NCBI GenBank assembly: GCA_913775315.1
Contig: CAJYIX010000022.1
Location: forward strand, 112,687 to 176,686
Length of the DNA stretch: 64,000 bases
Source of the DNA: an uncultured Sphingomonas sp.
GTDB taxonomy: Bacteria; Pseudomonadota; Alphaproteobacteria; Sphingomonadales; Sphingomonadaceae
Direction of reading: 5' to 3'
Shown here one piece after another: positions 22,691-31,940 of the stretch. The notes below the pieces were generated by a model. That model was not told the DNA's origin and ran no database searches. It was given only the letters and a program-made list of their open reading frames with translations. Every line of letters starts with the position of its first letter. Positions within the stretch are counted from its first letter, which is position 1. A program made the translations under genes and the position numbers.

Positions 22691-23785
22691 ATGACCGGCC
22701 TCCTTCCCGAAGGGTTTCACGACCGCCTGCCCCCGTTCGCCGATGCCGCCGCGCGGCTGGAACGGCGCGTGCTCGATGCCGCGTTCGCGCATGGCTATGA
22801 GCAGGTGGACCCCCCGCTCGTCGAGTTCGAGGGCGCGCTCACCCACCGGCTGAAGGCGGGCGGCGCACGCGATTCGGTGCGCTTCGTCGATCCCGTGTCG
22901 CAGGCGACGCTGGCCGTCCGCCCCGACATCACCGCGCAGGTCGGTCGCATCGCCGCCACCCGCATGGGCCACCACCCGCGTCCGGTGCGCCTTTCCTATG
23001 CCGGCGCGGTGGTGCGGCTGCGCGGCGGCAAGATCCGGCCCGAGCGCGCGGCCCGCCAGATCGGCTGCGAGCTGATCGGCCGCGATTCGGTCGCCGCCGC
23101 GCGCGAGGTCGTGGGCGTCGCGATCGAGGCGCTGCAGGCCGCCGGCCTCGAAGGGCTGTCGATCGACTTCACGCTGCCCGACCTGCTCGCCGAACTGGCC
23201 GGCGACATGGCCCCCGACACGCTGGCGGCGCTGCGCGAGGCGCTCGACGGCAAGGACGCCGCCGGGGTCGCGGCGATCGACCGCGCCTATCTGCCGCTGA
23301 TCGAGGCGGCTGGGCCATTCCAGGCGGCACTGACGCGGCTTCGTGAGAGCGCGCATGGTGCGGCGCTGAAGACCCGGCTGGATGGCCTTGCTGAGATCGC
23401 CGCGTCGGTGCCCGCCGGCGTCGCGCTGACGCTCGACCCGACCGAGCGGCACGGGTTCGAATATCAGAGCTGGCTCGGCTTCTCGCTGTTCCAGACCGGC
23501 GTGCCGGTCGAGGTGGGGCGCGGCGGCAGCTATGCGATCGTCCATGACGACGGGGCGGAGGAGCCGGCGATCGGCTTTTCGCTCTATGCCGACGCGATCC
23601 TCGATGCCGGCCTCGCCCCCATGGAGCGGCGGCGGCTGTTCGTGCCGGTCGGCGCCGATCCGGCGGCGGCGGCGGAACTGCGGCGGCAGGGCTGGGTTAC
23701 GGTCGCGGCGCTGGAGGGCGAGGACACCCCCGCCGCCCAGTTGTGCACGCACATCATGACGCCAGAGGGACCCAAACCGGCATGA
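22691..23785 (+). CDS. hisZ: ATP phosphoribosyltransferase regulatory subunit
   Basis: 364 residues; ATG 22691 is preceded by TTAGGAGGC. HisZ is a catalytically inactive paralogue of histidyl-tRNA synthetase that forms a hetero-octamer with short HisG and confers histidine feedback regulation. The class II synthetase-like core is visible (LPEGFHDRLPPFADAAARLE, VRPDITAQVGRIAA, GRGGSYA). A short hisG is present at 31.3 kb, which explains the need for HisZ. The stop codon overlaps the start of the downstream PLD gene (ATGA). Confidence 0.93.
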   Translation: MTGLLPEGFHDRLPPFADAAARLERRVLDAAFAHGYEQVDPPLVEFEGALTHRLKAGGARDSVRFVDPVSQATLAVRPDITAQVGRIAATRMGHHPRPVRLSYAGAVVRLRGGKIRPERAARQIGCELIGRDSVAAAREVVGVAIEALQAAGLEGLSIDFTLPDLLAELAGDMAPDTLAALREALDGKDAAGVAAIDRAYLPLIEAAGPFQAALTRLRESAHGAALKTRLDGLAEIAASVPAGVALTLDPTERHGFEYQSWLGFSLFQTGVPVEVGRGGSYAIVHDDGAEEPAIGFSLYADAILDAGLAPMERRRLFVPVGADPAAAAELRRQGWVTVAALEGEDTPAAQLCTHIMTPEGPKPA

Positions 23786-25242
23786 GCCTTTCCGAGCACG
23801 GCTGGCGCACCGACCATGCGAACCGTGCTGCGCTGATCGTCGATGCCGCCGATTACTATGTTCATGCCCGCCGCGCGATGATGCAGGCGCGCGAGCGGAT
23901 CATGCTGATCGGCTGGGACTTCGACACGCGGATCATCCTCGACCGCAGCAATCCGCGCGACGGGGCGCCGACCGAGCTGGGGCCGTTCCTGACCTGGCTG
24001 GCCGATACAAAGCCGGACCTGTGCATCAACATCCTCACCTGGGACGTGGCGGCGGTGAAGCTGCTGGGGCGCGGGACGACCGCTCTCAGGCTGCTGCGCT
24101 GGATGGCGCGGCCGAATATCACCTTCCTGCCCGACAATGCGCATCCCTTCAGCGGCAGCCACCATCAGAAGATCGTCGTCATCGACGACAGCTTCGCCTT
24201 TTGCGGCGGCATCGACATGACCGCGTCGCGCTGGGATACGCGCGAGCATCTGGACGATGACGAGCGGCGGCGGCGGCCGTTCACCGGGCGGCGCTCGATG
24301 CCATGGCACGACGCGTCGATGGCAGTGGATGGACCGGTCGCCAAGGCGCTGGGCGACCTGGCGCGCGAGCGATGGCGGATCGCGGGCGGCAGCGACCTGC
24401 CCGAACCCGCGCCCGGCGGCGACGCCTGGCCGGACGGGCTGGAGCCGCATTTCCGCGACCTCGACGTCACGATCGCGCGTACTCGCGGCGAAAATGGCGA
24501 GATTGCCGAGATCCGCGAGATCGAGGCGATGTTCGTCGCGATGATCGAGCGGGTCGAGCGCTTCGCCTATATCGAGACGCAGTATTTCGCCTCGCGCGTC
24601 ATTGCCGAGGCGATCGCCAAGCGGCTGGACGAGGCGGACGGCCCCGAGTTCGTGATCGTCAACCCCAAGGTCGCCGACGGCTGGCTCGAGGAAGAGGTGA
24701 TGGGCGCCGCGCGGGCCGAGCTGATCGATGCCCTGCGCCAGCATCCGCATCACGATCGCATCCGCATCTATACCCCCGTCACCCACCGCGGCGCCGACAT
24801 CTATGTCCATGCCAAGGTGATGATCGCCGACGACCGGGTGCTGCGCGTCGGCTCGGCGAACATGAACAATCGGTCGATGGGTCTCGACAGCGAGTGCGAT
24901 CTGATGATCGAGGCGTCGGACGACGACGCCCGCGCGATGATCGCCGCGATCCGCGCCGACCTGATCGGCGAGCATCTGGGCGTCGGTCCGGCGGTGGTGG
25001 CGGAGACATTGGAGGCGACGGGCTCGCTGATTGCGACGGTCGAGCGGCTGCGCGGATCGGGGCGCACGCTGGCGCCCTTCGATCCGCCGGACAAGGGCGA
25101 GATCCAGCGCGGGATCGCGCGCAGCCAGGCGCTCGACCCCGAGCATCCCGAACAGGCGTTCGAGCCCGCCGGCCCCAACCGCCTCGTCCGTGGTATCCGC
25201 CGCCGCGCGCGCCGGGTCAGGAACCGCCTGCACCGGCATTGA
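23782..25242 (+). CDS. Phospholipase D superfamily (cardiolipin synthase-like) protein
   Basis: 486 residues from ATG 23782, overlapping the hisZ stop by 4 nt. Two HKD catalytic motifs are present: GSHHQKIVVIDDSFAFCGG (about residues 127-145) and YVHAKVMIADDRVLRVGSAN (about 350-369), each with the His-x-Lys core and downstream Asp. No clear N-terminal transmembrane anchor was seen, unlike classical Cls. The family includes cardiolipin synthases and phosphatidyltransferases acting on membrane phospholipid. The exact reaction is not certain. It is translationally coupled to a histidine gene, with no obvious metabolic link. Confidence 0.87.
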   Translation: MSLSEHGWRTDHANRAALIVDAADYYVHARRAMMQARERIMLIGWDFDTRIILDRSNPRDGAPTELGPFLTWLADTKPDLCINILTWDVAAVKLLGRGTTALRLLRWMARPNITFLPDNAHPFSGSHHQKIVVIDDSFAFCGGIDMTASRWDTREHLDDDERRRRPFTGRRSMPWHDASMAVDGPVAKALGDLARERWRIAGGSDLPEPAPGGDAWPDGLEPHFRDLDVTIARTRGENGEIAEIREIEAMFVAMIERVERFAYIETQYFASRVIAEAIAKRLDEADGPEFVIVNPKVADGWLEEEVMGAARAELIDALRQHPHHDRIRIYTPVTHRGADIYVHAKVMIADDRVLRVGSANMNNRSMGLDSECDLMIEASDDDARAMIAAIRADLIGEHLGVGPAVVAETLEATGSLIATVERLRGSGRTLAPFDPPDKGEIQRGIARSQALDPEHPEQAFEPAGPNRLVRGIRRRARRVRNRLHRH

Positions 25243-25274
25243 CGGCCGCGGTCGGCCCCGTAATGCGCTGACCC

Positions 25275-26276
25275 ATGCGCTTCTTCTCGGACAATGCCGC
25301 CCCCGCCTGTCCCGCCGTCATGGCCTCGCTGACCGAGGCCAATGTTCAGGACACCGCCTATGACGGCGACGCCTGGTCGAAGCGGCTCGACGGGGCGTTC
25401 TCCGACCTGTTCGGCACCGATGTTGCGGTGATCTGGGTGCCGACGGGCACCGCCGCCAACGCACTCGCGCTGGCGGCAATGGTGCCGCCGCACGGCGCCG
25501 TCCTCTGCCACCGCGAGGCGCATATCCAGGTCGACGAATGCGGCGCACCGGAATTCTACACCCACGGCGCCAAGCTGCTCCTGATCGACGGCGAGGGCGG
25601 CAAGCTGACGCCTGAAGCGATCGAGGACACCGCAGCCGCGATTCGCGACGACGTGCATCAGGTGCAGCCCCACGCGATCAGCATTACCAACGCGACCGAG
25701 GCGGGGCGGGCTTATTGCCCTGCCGAAGTCGCCGCGATCGGCGAGGTGGCGAAGCGCCGCGGCCTCGCTCTCCACATGGACGGCGCGCGCTTCGCAAACG
25801 CGGTCGCGCATGTCGGTTGCACGCCGGCCGAGGTGACGTGGCGCGCGGGGGTCGACGCGCTCTCCTTCGGCTTCGTCAAGAATGGCGGCATGTCGGCGGA
25901 GGCGCTGGTGTTCTTCCGCCCCGATCTTGCCGCCGCGTCCCGCTATCGCCGCAAGCGGGCGGGGCACCTGCAATCCAAGGGCCGCTATCTCGCGGCGCAA
26001 TTGCTGGCGATGCTTGAGGGCGACGTGTGGCTCGACAATGCGCGCGCGGCCAATGCCGGGGCGGCGCTGATCGCGGCGGCGGCGGGCGAGCGGCTGGTCG
26101 AGCCGGTCGAGGCGAACGAGGTGTTCTGCCGCCTGTCCGCCGAAGAGGCCGCGACGCTGCGTGCGAAAGGCTTCGATTTTTACGACTGGGGGCCGGGGCA
26201 GGCGCGGTTCGTGACGGCGTGGGATCAGGGCGAGGCGGCTGTGCGGCCGCTCGCTGACGCCATCGCCGGGCTGTGA
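25275..26276 (+). CDS. Low-specificity threonine aldolase / beta-eliminating lyase family
   Basis: 333 residues; a PLP enzyme of fold type I. It begins MRFFSDNAAP, with the cofactor-stacking region CHREAHIQVDECGAPEF, the Asp/Arg pair HMDGARFANAV (about residues 167-177), and the Schiff-base Lys in LSFGFVKNGGMSAEA. L-threonine aldolases split threonine to glycine and acetaldehyde, but members also act on phenylserine or other beta-hydroxy amino acids. The stop overlaps the GTG start of an EamA exporter by 4 nt, so the two are coupled. Confidence 0.88.
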   Translation: MRFFSDNAAPACPAVMASLTEANVQDTAYDGDAWSKRLDGAFSDLFGTDVAVIWVPTGTAANALALAAMVPPHGAVLCHREAHIQVDECGAPEFYTHGAKLLLIDGEGGKLTPEAIEDTAAAIRDDVHQVQPHAISITNATEAGRAYCPAEVAAIGEVAKRRGLALHMDGARFANAVAHVGCTPAEVTWRAGVDALSFGFVKNGGMSAEALVFFRPDLAAASRYRRKRAGHLQSKGRYLAAQLLAMLEGDVWLDNARAANAGAALIAAAAGERLVEPVEANEVFCRLSAEEAATLRAKGFDFYDWGPGQARFVTAWDQGEAAVRPLADAIAGL

Positions 26277-27190
26277 GCGATCAACCCAAGCCGCAATCAA
26301 CGCGGCTGTCGGTCCTCATCCCCTTCGGCATCGTCACGCTGATCTGGGGTTCGACCTGGATCGTCATCACCGGGCAGCTGGGACAGGTGCCGCCGTCCTG
26401 GTCGGTTGCCTATCGCTTCGCCATCGGCGGCGCGGCGATGCTCGGCTGGGGACTGTTGCGGCGCGAGCGGCTGCGGCTCGATGCGCGGGGGCTGGGGTTT
26501 GCCTTAGTGCTCGGGCTGATGCAGTTCGTGCTCAACTTCAACTTCGTTTACCGCGCCGAGCTCTATGTCACATCGGGGCTTGTGGCGGTAGTGTTCGCGT
26601 TGCTGCTCGTCCCCAATGCGGTCCTGTCGCGCATCTTCCTCGGCCAGCGGATGGGCGCGCAACTCATCGTCGGATCGGTGATCGCGATGAGCGGGATCGC
26701 GCTGCTCTTCGTCCACGAGGCACGGATCGACAGCGGGGCGACCGGCCGCGTGCTGACGGGGATCGCGATCACCATTGCGGGGGTCTGTGCCGCCTCGGTC
26801 GCGAACGTCATGCAGGCGACGAAGACCGCGCGGGCCTATCCGATGGCGGCGATGCTCGGCTGGGCGATGCTGTGGGGGGCAAGCGTCGATGCCGCCTTCG
26901 CCTGGGTTACGACGGGGCCGCCGCGGTTCGACTTCAGTCTGCCTTATGTCGCAGGGCTGCTGTACCTCGGGCTGGCTGCCTCGGCGCTTGCCTTCACGCT
27001 CTATTTCGGGGTGATCCGCACGATCGGGCCGGCAAAGGCGGCCTATTCCGGCGTGCTCGTGCCCGTCATCGCGATGGCGCTGTCAACGGTGTTCGAGGGC
27101 TATCGCTGGTCGCTGCTTGCCGGGCTTGGCGCGGCGCTGGCGATGACGGGGCTGGTGGTGGCGCTAAGGGCGCGCAGGCCCAACCGGTAG
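26273..27190 (+). CDS. DMT-superfamily EamA-type exporter
   Basis: 305 residues with ten predicted helices in two EamA repeats. GTG 26273 overlaps the upstream TGA (GTGA). Visible markers are FGIVTLIWGSTWIVI in helix 1 and SALAFTLYFGVIRTIGPAKA near helix 9, typical of RhtA/EamA-like metabolite exporters. Coupling to a threonine aldolase suggests an amino-acid or related substrate. Its last 91 nt overlap the convergent epimerase gene. Confidence 0.85.
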   Translation: MSDQPKPQSTRLSVLIPFGIVTLIWGSTWIVITGQLGQVPPSWSVAYRFAIGGAAMLGWGLLRRERLRLDARGLGFALVLGLMQFVLNFNFVYRAELYVTSGLVAVVFALLLVPNAVLSRIFLGQRMGAQLIVGSVIAMSGIALLFVHEARIDSGATGRVLTGIAITIAGVCAASVANVMQATKTARAYPMAAMLGWAMLWGASVDAAFAWVTTGPPRFDFSLPYVAGLLYLGLAASALAFTLYFGVIRTIGPAKAAYSGVLVPVIAMALSTVFEGYRWSLLAGLGAALAMTGLVVALRARRPNR

Positions 27191-27927
27191 TCGGCATATC
27201 GCGGTTGCCAGCCGAGCACCCGCTTCGCCTTGCCGTTGGCGACACGCCGGTTCTCGGCATGAAAGGCGCGCGCTGCGGGGCTGAGCGCCGCCAGCGGCAC
27301 GACCGGCGGCGGGTCGAGGCCGAGCAGCCGCGCGGCGAAGGTGACGACCTCGTCCTGCGCACATGGGGCATCGTCGGCGAGGTTGTAGGCACCCGGCGGG
27401 GCGTCGAGGCCCTTGGCCACCCCCTCGGCCAGATCGTCGACATGGATGCGGCTGAACACTTGCCCCGCGATCCCCGTCTGGTGCGCTTCCCCTGCCGCCA
27501 CGCGGTCGAGCGGCGAGCGACCGGGGCCGTAGATGCCCGGCAGGCGAAAGACGCGCGCCCCGCGGGCGAGCCACGCCGCATCCGCCTCGTTCCGGTTCGC
27601 CCGGCGCCCGCGGATCGGCGCGCTCTCGTCCACCCACGCGCCGCCCGCGTCGCCGTAGACGCCGGTGGACGACAGATAGGCGAGCGCCGCCCGGCCCAGC
27701 GCGTCGCCATAGGTCGCGAGCACCGGATCGCCCGCGTCACCCGGCGGCACGCTCGACAGGATATGCGTCGCTTGTCCGGCCTCGAACCGCACGCGTTCGG
27801 AATCGTCGAAGCGGATCGTGCCGTCCCGCCCGTCGCGCGTCGTCGCCATAACGCGCCAGCCGCGCGGGGCGAGCCGCGCGGCGATCACCCTGGCGCTATA
27901 GCCGAGGCCGAAGATCAGCAGCCTCAC
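27100..27927 (-). CDS. NAD(P)-binding epimerase/SDR-like protein (YeeZ type)
   Basis: 275 residues. GTG 27927 overlaps the TGA of the upstream M28 peptidase gene (GTGA). The opening RLLIFGLGYSARVIAARL carries a GxGxxA/S Rossmann loop. It is followed by LSSTGVYGD and FRLPGIYGPGRSPLDRV, features of atypical extended SDRs such as YeeZ; the usual YxxxK catalytic pair is not obvious. The conserved fold seems to end around residue 255 (RYADYRLGLRAL). The last 20 or so residues are low-complexity and lie antisense to the EamA gene end. Function unknown beyond nucleotide binding. Confidence 0.75.
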   Translation of the reverse strand: MRLLIFGLGYSARVIAARLAPRGWRVMATTRDGRDGTIRFDDSERVRFEAGQATHILSSVPPGDAGDPVLATYGDALGRAALAYLSSTGVYGDAGGAWVDESAPIRGRRANRNEADAAWLARGARVFRLPGIYGPGRSPLDRVAAGEAHQTGIAGQVFSRIHVDDLAEGVAKGLDAPPGAYNLADDAPCAQDEVVTFAARLLGLDPPPVVPLAALSPAARAFHAENRRVANGKAKRVLGWQPRYADYRLGLRALSATTSPVIASAAPSPASSDQR

Positions 27928-29516
27928 TGGCCCGCTGCGCCCCCATAGAGCGACCCGAAGAAATCGCCCTTGTTCCACACCGGCCGCGGCCCGTCGGCTA
28001 GCGCGCGCGCAAGCTTGTAGTTCAGCATCGCGAACCGCCGGGCCGACGCCCAGTCGAACGGCAGCTTCATGTCGTCGGAGGGCTGGTGATAATGTTTGTC
28101 GAGGAAATCCTTGGTCGCAGCCGCGCCCGGCCCCGCCCAGCCCGCGTCGATCGAAACCGACGGCACGCCCTGCTTGACGAAGCTGTAGTGATCGGTGCGC
28201 ACGAAGTTCGATTCCTCGGGCGCGGGATCGGGGCTCAGTTTCAGCCCGTCAGCGGTCGCCACCTTGGCGAGGATCGGGCCGATGCTCGACCGGTCCGCGC
28301 CGTAAGCGACGATATCCTCGAACTTGTAGGTCATGATCGGCATGTCGAGATTGACGTCGGCGACGATCGACCCCTTGGGCACGGTCGGGAAGCGGGCGTA
28401 ATAGTCCGAGCCGATCAGCCCCTCTTCCTCCGCGGTGACGGCCAGAAACAGCACGCTGCGCTTCGGCGGGGCGCCGGCGTCGCGAAAGGCGCGCGCGGCT
28501 TCGAGCATCGCGGCGATGCCCATCGCATTGTCCATCGCGCCGTTGTTGATCGCGTCCCCGTTCACCGGCTCGCCGACGCCGATATGGTCGAGGTGCGAGG
28601 TGAGGACAACATACTCGCCCTTGAGCGCCGGGTCGCTTCCCTCGAGCTTGCCAACGACGTTGGCGCTGGCCAGTGACACGATCTCGCTGCGCTGGGCAAA
28701 GCGCGCGGTGAGCCCAAGCGCGCCGGTCGGCACCGGCTTCTTGGCGGCATCGGCCTTGCGGACGCGATCCCACGACAGTGGCGACTTCGCGAACAGCTTG
28801 GCCGCGCCCGCATCGCTGATCGCGGCAAGCTGGGCTGCGCCGTCGCCGCGCGGCTTGCCGGGGCGCGTCCAGTTCATGCTCGGCCCCGACCACGCCTCGA
28901 CGATCGCGGGGAAGTCGTAGGTCGCGCGGATCGCTGCCGATTCGATGAAGACGATGCCCTTCGCCCCGCGCTTGCCGGCGATCTCGGCCTTGACCTCGCG
29001 GTTGCCGTAATGCGCGGCGACTTCGCTGTTGAGGCCCGGCGGGCCGCCATAGAGGACGGCGACGATGCGGCCGTTCACGTCGAGCCCGCGATAATCATCG
29101 ACCCCGCGCGTCGGATCGACGACGCCGTAGCCGGCGAACACCACCTCGCCCTCGACGGTGCGGTCGGCTTCGGTCAGGCTGGCGCGGCCGACGAAATCCT
29201 TGCCCGCGACCAGCGGCTCGCTCGCCCCGCCGCGGGTCAGCGATGCGGTACCCTCGAGCGGCCGGGCGGCGACCAGCGGCACGGTCTGTCGCCACGTCCC
29301 GTTATCGCCAGCGGGGACAAGGCCGGCCTCCTGCATCCGCGCCGCCACGTACGCGGCGGCAACGTCATATTCGGGGCTGCCCGCCTGCCGCCCCTTCAGC
29401 GCATCGTCGGCAAGGAAGGCGACATGCGCCTTCATCGCCGCCTGATCCGGCGGAAGCGGCGCATCGTTGGCCGCGATCAGCAGCCCGGCAGCGCCGGCGA
29501 GCAGCCATACCCTCAC
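27924..29516 (-). CDS. Secreted M28-family zinc peptidase (tandem copy 2)
   Basis: 530 residues. GTG 29516 overlaps the stop of the upstream paralogue (GTGA). A signal peptide (LLAGAAGLLIAAN) is followed by a PA-like insert and the M28 core: His and Asp in TSHLDHIGVGEP, bridging Asp in GAMDNAMGIA, the Glu pair in AVTAEEEGLIGSDYYA, Asp in ADVNLDMPIM and a late His in KHYHQPSD. All ligands are kept. It closely parallels the next gene upstream in length, order of motifs and the DMPIMTYKFEDIVAYGADRS block, so the two arose by duplication. Confidence 0.88.
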   Translation of the reverse strand: MRVWLLAGAAGLLIAANDAPLPPDQAAMKAHVAFLADDALKGRQAGSPEYDVAAAYVAARMQEAGLVPAGDNGTWRQTVPLVAARPLEGTASLTRGGASEPLVAGKDFVGRASLTEADRTVEGEVVFAGYGVVDPTRGVDDYRGLDVNGRIVAVLYGGPPGLNSEVAAHYGNREVKAEIAGKRGAKGIVFIESAAIRATYDFPAIVEAWSGPSMNWTRPGKPRGDGAAQLAAISDAGAAKLFAKSPLSWDRVRKADAAKKPVPTGALGLTARFAQRSEIVSLASANVVGKLEGSDPALKGEYVVLTSHLDHIGVGEPVNGDAINNGAMDNAMGIAAMLEAARAFRDAGAPPKRSVLFLAVTAEEEGLIGSDYYARFPTVPKGSIVADVNLDMPIMTYKFEDIVAYGADRSSIGPILAKVATADGLKLSPDPAPEESNFVRTDHYSFVKQGVPSVSIDAGWAGPGAAATKDFLDKHYHQPSDDMKLPFDWASARRFAMLNYKLARALADGPRPVWNKGDFFGSLYGGAAGQ

Positions 29517-31195
29517 TTGGCGCCCAGCCCGCCATAGAGCGTGCCGAAGAAGTCGCCCTTGTTCCAGCGCGGCCGCTCTGGCGCGTCGGCGATCTCGCGC
29601 GCGATCATGTAGTTGGCCTCGATGAACCGCACGCCCGAGCCCCAGTCGATCGGCGGCGTCTGCCCCACTTCGTCGCTCGGCTGGTGATAGTGCGTCGACA
29701 GGAACGCCTCGAACGCCGCCTTGCCCGGTCCCTTGGTGCCCGGCCAGACGAAGACGCTGGGGATGCCCTGCTGGACGAAACGGTAATGGTCGGAGCGCAC
29801 GAAGAAGCCCTGGTCGGGCATCGGATCGGGCGAGATTTCAAGGTTGAGCTTGCCCGCCGCGTTCTTGACGTACTGACCGAGCGTCGTGCGGTCCGCACCG
29901 AACGCGACCACATCCTCGAACTTGTAGGTGATGATCGGCATGTCGAGATTGACGTCGGCGACGAGATTCGCCTTCGGCAGCGTCGGATAGTGCGCGAAGT
30001 AGTCCGCGCCGACCAGACCCTTTTCCTCCGCGGTGACGGCCAGGAACAGCACCGACCGCTTCGGCGCCGTACCCGCCGCCTTGAAGCGCTTGGCCTCCTC
30101 GATCAGCGAGGCGATGCCGACCGCATTGTCCATCGCGCCGTTGTAGATCGTGTCGCCGTTCTTGGCCTTGCCGACGCCCACGTGATCGAGATGGGCGGTG
30201 AGGACGACGACCTCGTCCTTCAGCTTGGGATCGCTGCCGGGCAGGAGCCCCGCAACGTTATAGCTGGTGACGGGCTTGGTCTCGGTCTTGAGCTTGACCG
30301 ACAGGCGGCCGGGCAGTTCGACCGCGCGGAACTTGGCGTTCGGATTCTCGGCGGTCGCAACGACGCTGGCCCAGGTCGTCTTCGCGCCGGCGAACAGTTT
30401 CTCGGCACCCTTCATGCTCAACGTGCCAAGCGCGGGCGTCTTGGGCGCCGCGAAGAAGCCGGTGCCGTTCTTCTCGGCCCAGGTCATGCGCGCGCTGTCC
30501 CAGGTGTCGGCAAGGCGCGAGAAGGGCCGCACCTTCGCGCTCGACGGCGATTCGAGCGTGATGACGCCGACCGCGCCCTTGGCCTGTGCCGTCACCGCCT
30601 TGTTCGCGCCGTTGCCGAAATGCGCGCGCTCCTCGCCCGGCAGGCCCGCGGGCGCGCCCGAGAAGAAGGCGACGACCTTGCCGCGCACGTCGACGCCGGC
30701 ATAGTCGTTGCGCTTGAAGGCGGGGGCGTCGATGCCGTAGCCGACGAACACCACCGGCGCATCGACGCTCGTCTCGGCGCGCATCGGGTCGGCGCCGGGC
30801 AGATAATCCTCGCCGAAGGTCAGCGCGGTCGCTTCGCCGCGCTTGGGCGTCCAGCCGAACGCACCCTTGTCGGCCGCCTTGTAGCTGACGAGCGGCACGG
30901 TCTGGAGATAGCTGCCATTGTCGCCCGCCGGGCGCAGGCCCGCCGCGTAATATTGCGAGGCGACGTACTGCGCGGCGACGTTGTAGCTCTCGCTCCCCGC
31001 CTCGCGCCCCTGCATCGCGTCGCTAGCGAGGAACATCACGTGCGCCTTCATCGCCGCCTCCGCCTCGGGCAGCGCGGCGTTGACGCGGGCATTGACCTCC
31101 GCCGGATTGGCGGCGGGGGCAGGGGCGGGTGCTTCCTGCGCGGCGGCGACGGTGGCGAGCGAAAGCGAGGCAAGTAACAGGGTGCGAAGGATCAT
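29513..31195 (-). CDS. Secreted M28-family zinc peptidase (tandem copy 1)
   Basis: 560 residues; first gene of a three-gene minus-strand operon (M28, M28, epimerase). The signal peptide is LLLASLSLATVAAAQ, followed by an Ala/Pro/Glu linker. The M28 ligands are present: LTAHLDHVGVGKA, GAMDNAVGIAS, AVTAEEKGLVGADYFA, VNLDMPIITYKFEDVVA and THYHQPSDE. Here EEK replaces the EEE of the paralogue. It probably hydrolyses N-terminal residues from peptides in the periplasm. It is divergent from hisG across an 82-nt gap that must hold both promoters. Confidence 0.88.
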   Translation of the reverse strand: MILRTLLLASLSLATVAAAQEAPAPAPAANPAEVNARVNAALPEAEAAMKAHVMFLASDAMQGREAGSESYNVAAQYVASQYYAAGLRPAGDNGSYLQTVPLVSYKAADKGAFGWTPKRGEATALTFGEDYLPGADPMRAETSVDAPVVFVGYGIDAPAFKRNDYAGVDVRGKVVAFFSGAPAGLPGEERAHFGNGANKAVTAQAKGAVGVITLESPSSAKVRPFSRLADTWDSARMTWAEKNGTGFFAAPKTPALGTLSMKGAEKLFAGAKTTWASVVATAENPNAKFRAVELPGRLSVKLKTETKPVTSYNVAGLLPGSDPKLKDEVVVLTAHLDHVGVGKAKNGDTIYNGAMDNAVGIASLIEEAKRFKAAGTAPKRSVLFLAVTAEEKGLVGADYFAHYPTLPKANLVADVNLDMPIITYKFEDVVAFGADRTTLGQYVKNAAGKLNLEISPDPMPDQGFFVRSDHYRFVQQGIPSVFVWPGTKGPGKAAFEAFLSTHYHQPSDEVGQTPPIDWGSGVRFIEANYMIAREIADAPERPRWNKGDFFGTLYGGLGAK

Positions 31196-31277
31196 GGGGG
31201 CTCCCGGGGGACTTTAGGGCCGTATAGGTCCCGCCTTGTTGCACCCGCGCGGCCCCCCAAGTAAAGCGCGCCGTCCC

Positions 31278-31940
31278 ATGAAAAGCCCACTCGTCATCGC
31301 CGTGCCGAAAGGCCGCATCCTGTCCGAGGCGCTGCCGCTGCTCGCCGCGGCGGGAATCGTGCCCGAGCCCGCCTTCTCCGACGAGGACAGCCGGGCGCTG
31401 CGCTTCGCCACCAACCGGCCCGACATCGACCTCATCCGCGTCCGCGCGTTCGACGTGGCGACCTTCGTCGCGCACGGCGCCGCGCAGCTCGGCATCGTCG
31501 GGTCCGACGTGCTGATGGAGTTCGCCTATGCCGAGCTCTACGCGCCAGTCGATCTCGGCATCGGTCATTGCCGCGTGTCGGTGGCCGAGCCCGCCGACAT
31601 GGCCGCGAAGGACGATCCGCGCGGGTGGAGCCACGTGCGCATCGCCACCAAATATCCCGGCATCACCCGCCGCCATTTCGAGGCGCGGGGCGTCCAGGCC
31701 GAGTGCGTGAAGCTCAATGGCGCGATGGAGCTGGCCCCGATCCTCGGCCTTGCCCCGCGCATCGTCGACCTCGTCAGCTCGGGCCGCACGCTCAAGGAAA
31801 ACGGGCTGGTCGAGGTCGAGATGATTGCCGAGGTGTCCTCACGCCTCGTCGTCAACCGCACCGCGTTCAAGACGCGCGCCGAGGTGGTCGGGCTGGTCGA
31901 TGCCTTCCGCGCCGCCGTCGCCGAAAAGGTCGCCGCATGA
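31278..31940 (+). CDS. hisG: ATP phosphoribosyltransferase, short form
   Basis: 220 residues from ATG 31278, the length of the short HisG that lacks the C-terminal ACT-like domain and depends on HisZ (present at 22.7 kb). It makes phosphoribosyl-ATP, the first step of histidine synthesis. It starts [18 protein letters not shown], and has [11 protein letters not shown] and the PRPP-binding [14 protein letters not shown] near residue 165. The stop overlaps hisD (ATGA). Confidence 0.94.
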   Translation: MKSPLVIAVPKGRILSEALPLLAAAGIVPEPAFSDEDSRALRFATNRPDIDLIRVRAFDVATFVAHGAAQLGIVGSDVLMEFAYAELYAPVDLGIGHCRVSVAEPADMAAKDDPRGWSHVRIATKYPGITRRHFEARGVQAECVKLNGAMELAPILGLAPRIVDLVSSGRTLKENGLVEVEMIAEVSSRLVVNRTAFKTRAEVVGLVDAFRAAVAEKVAA

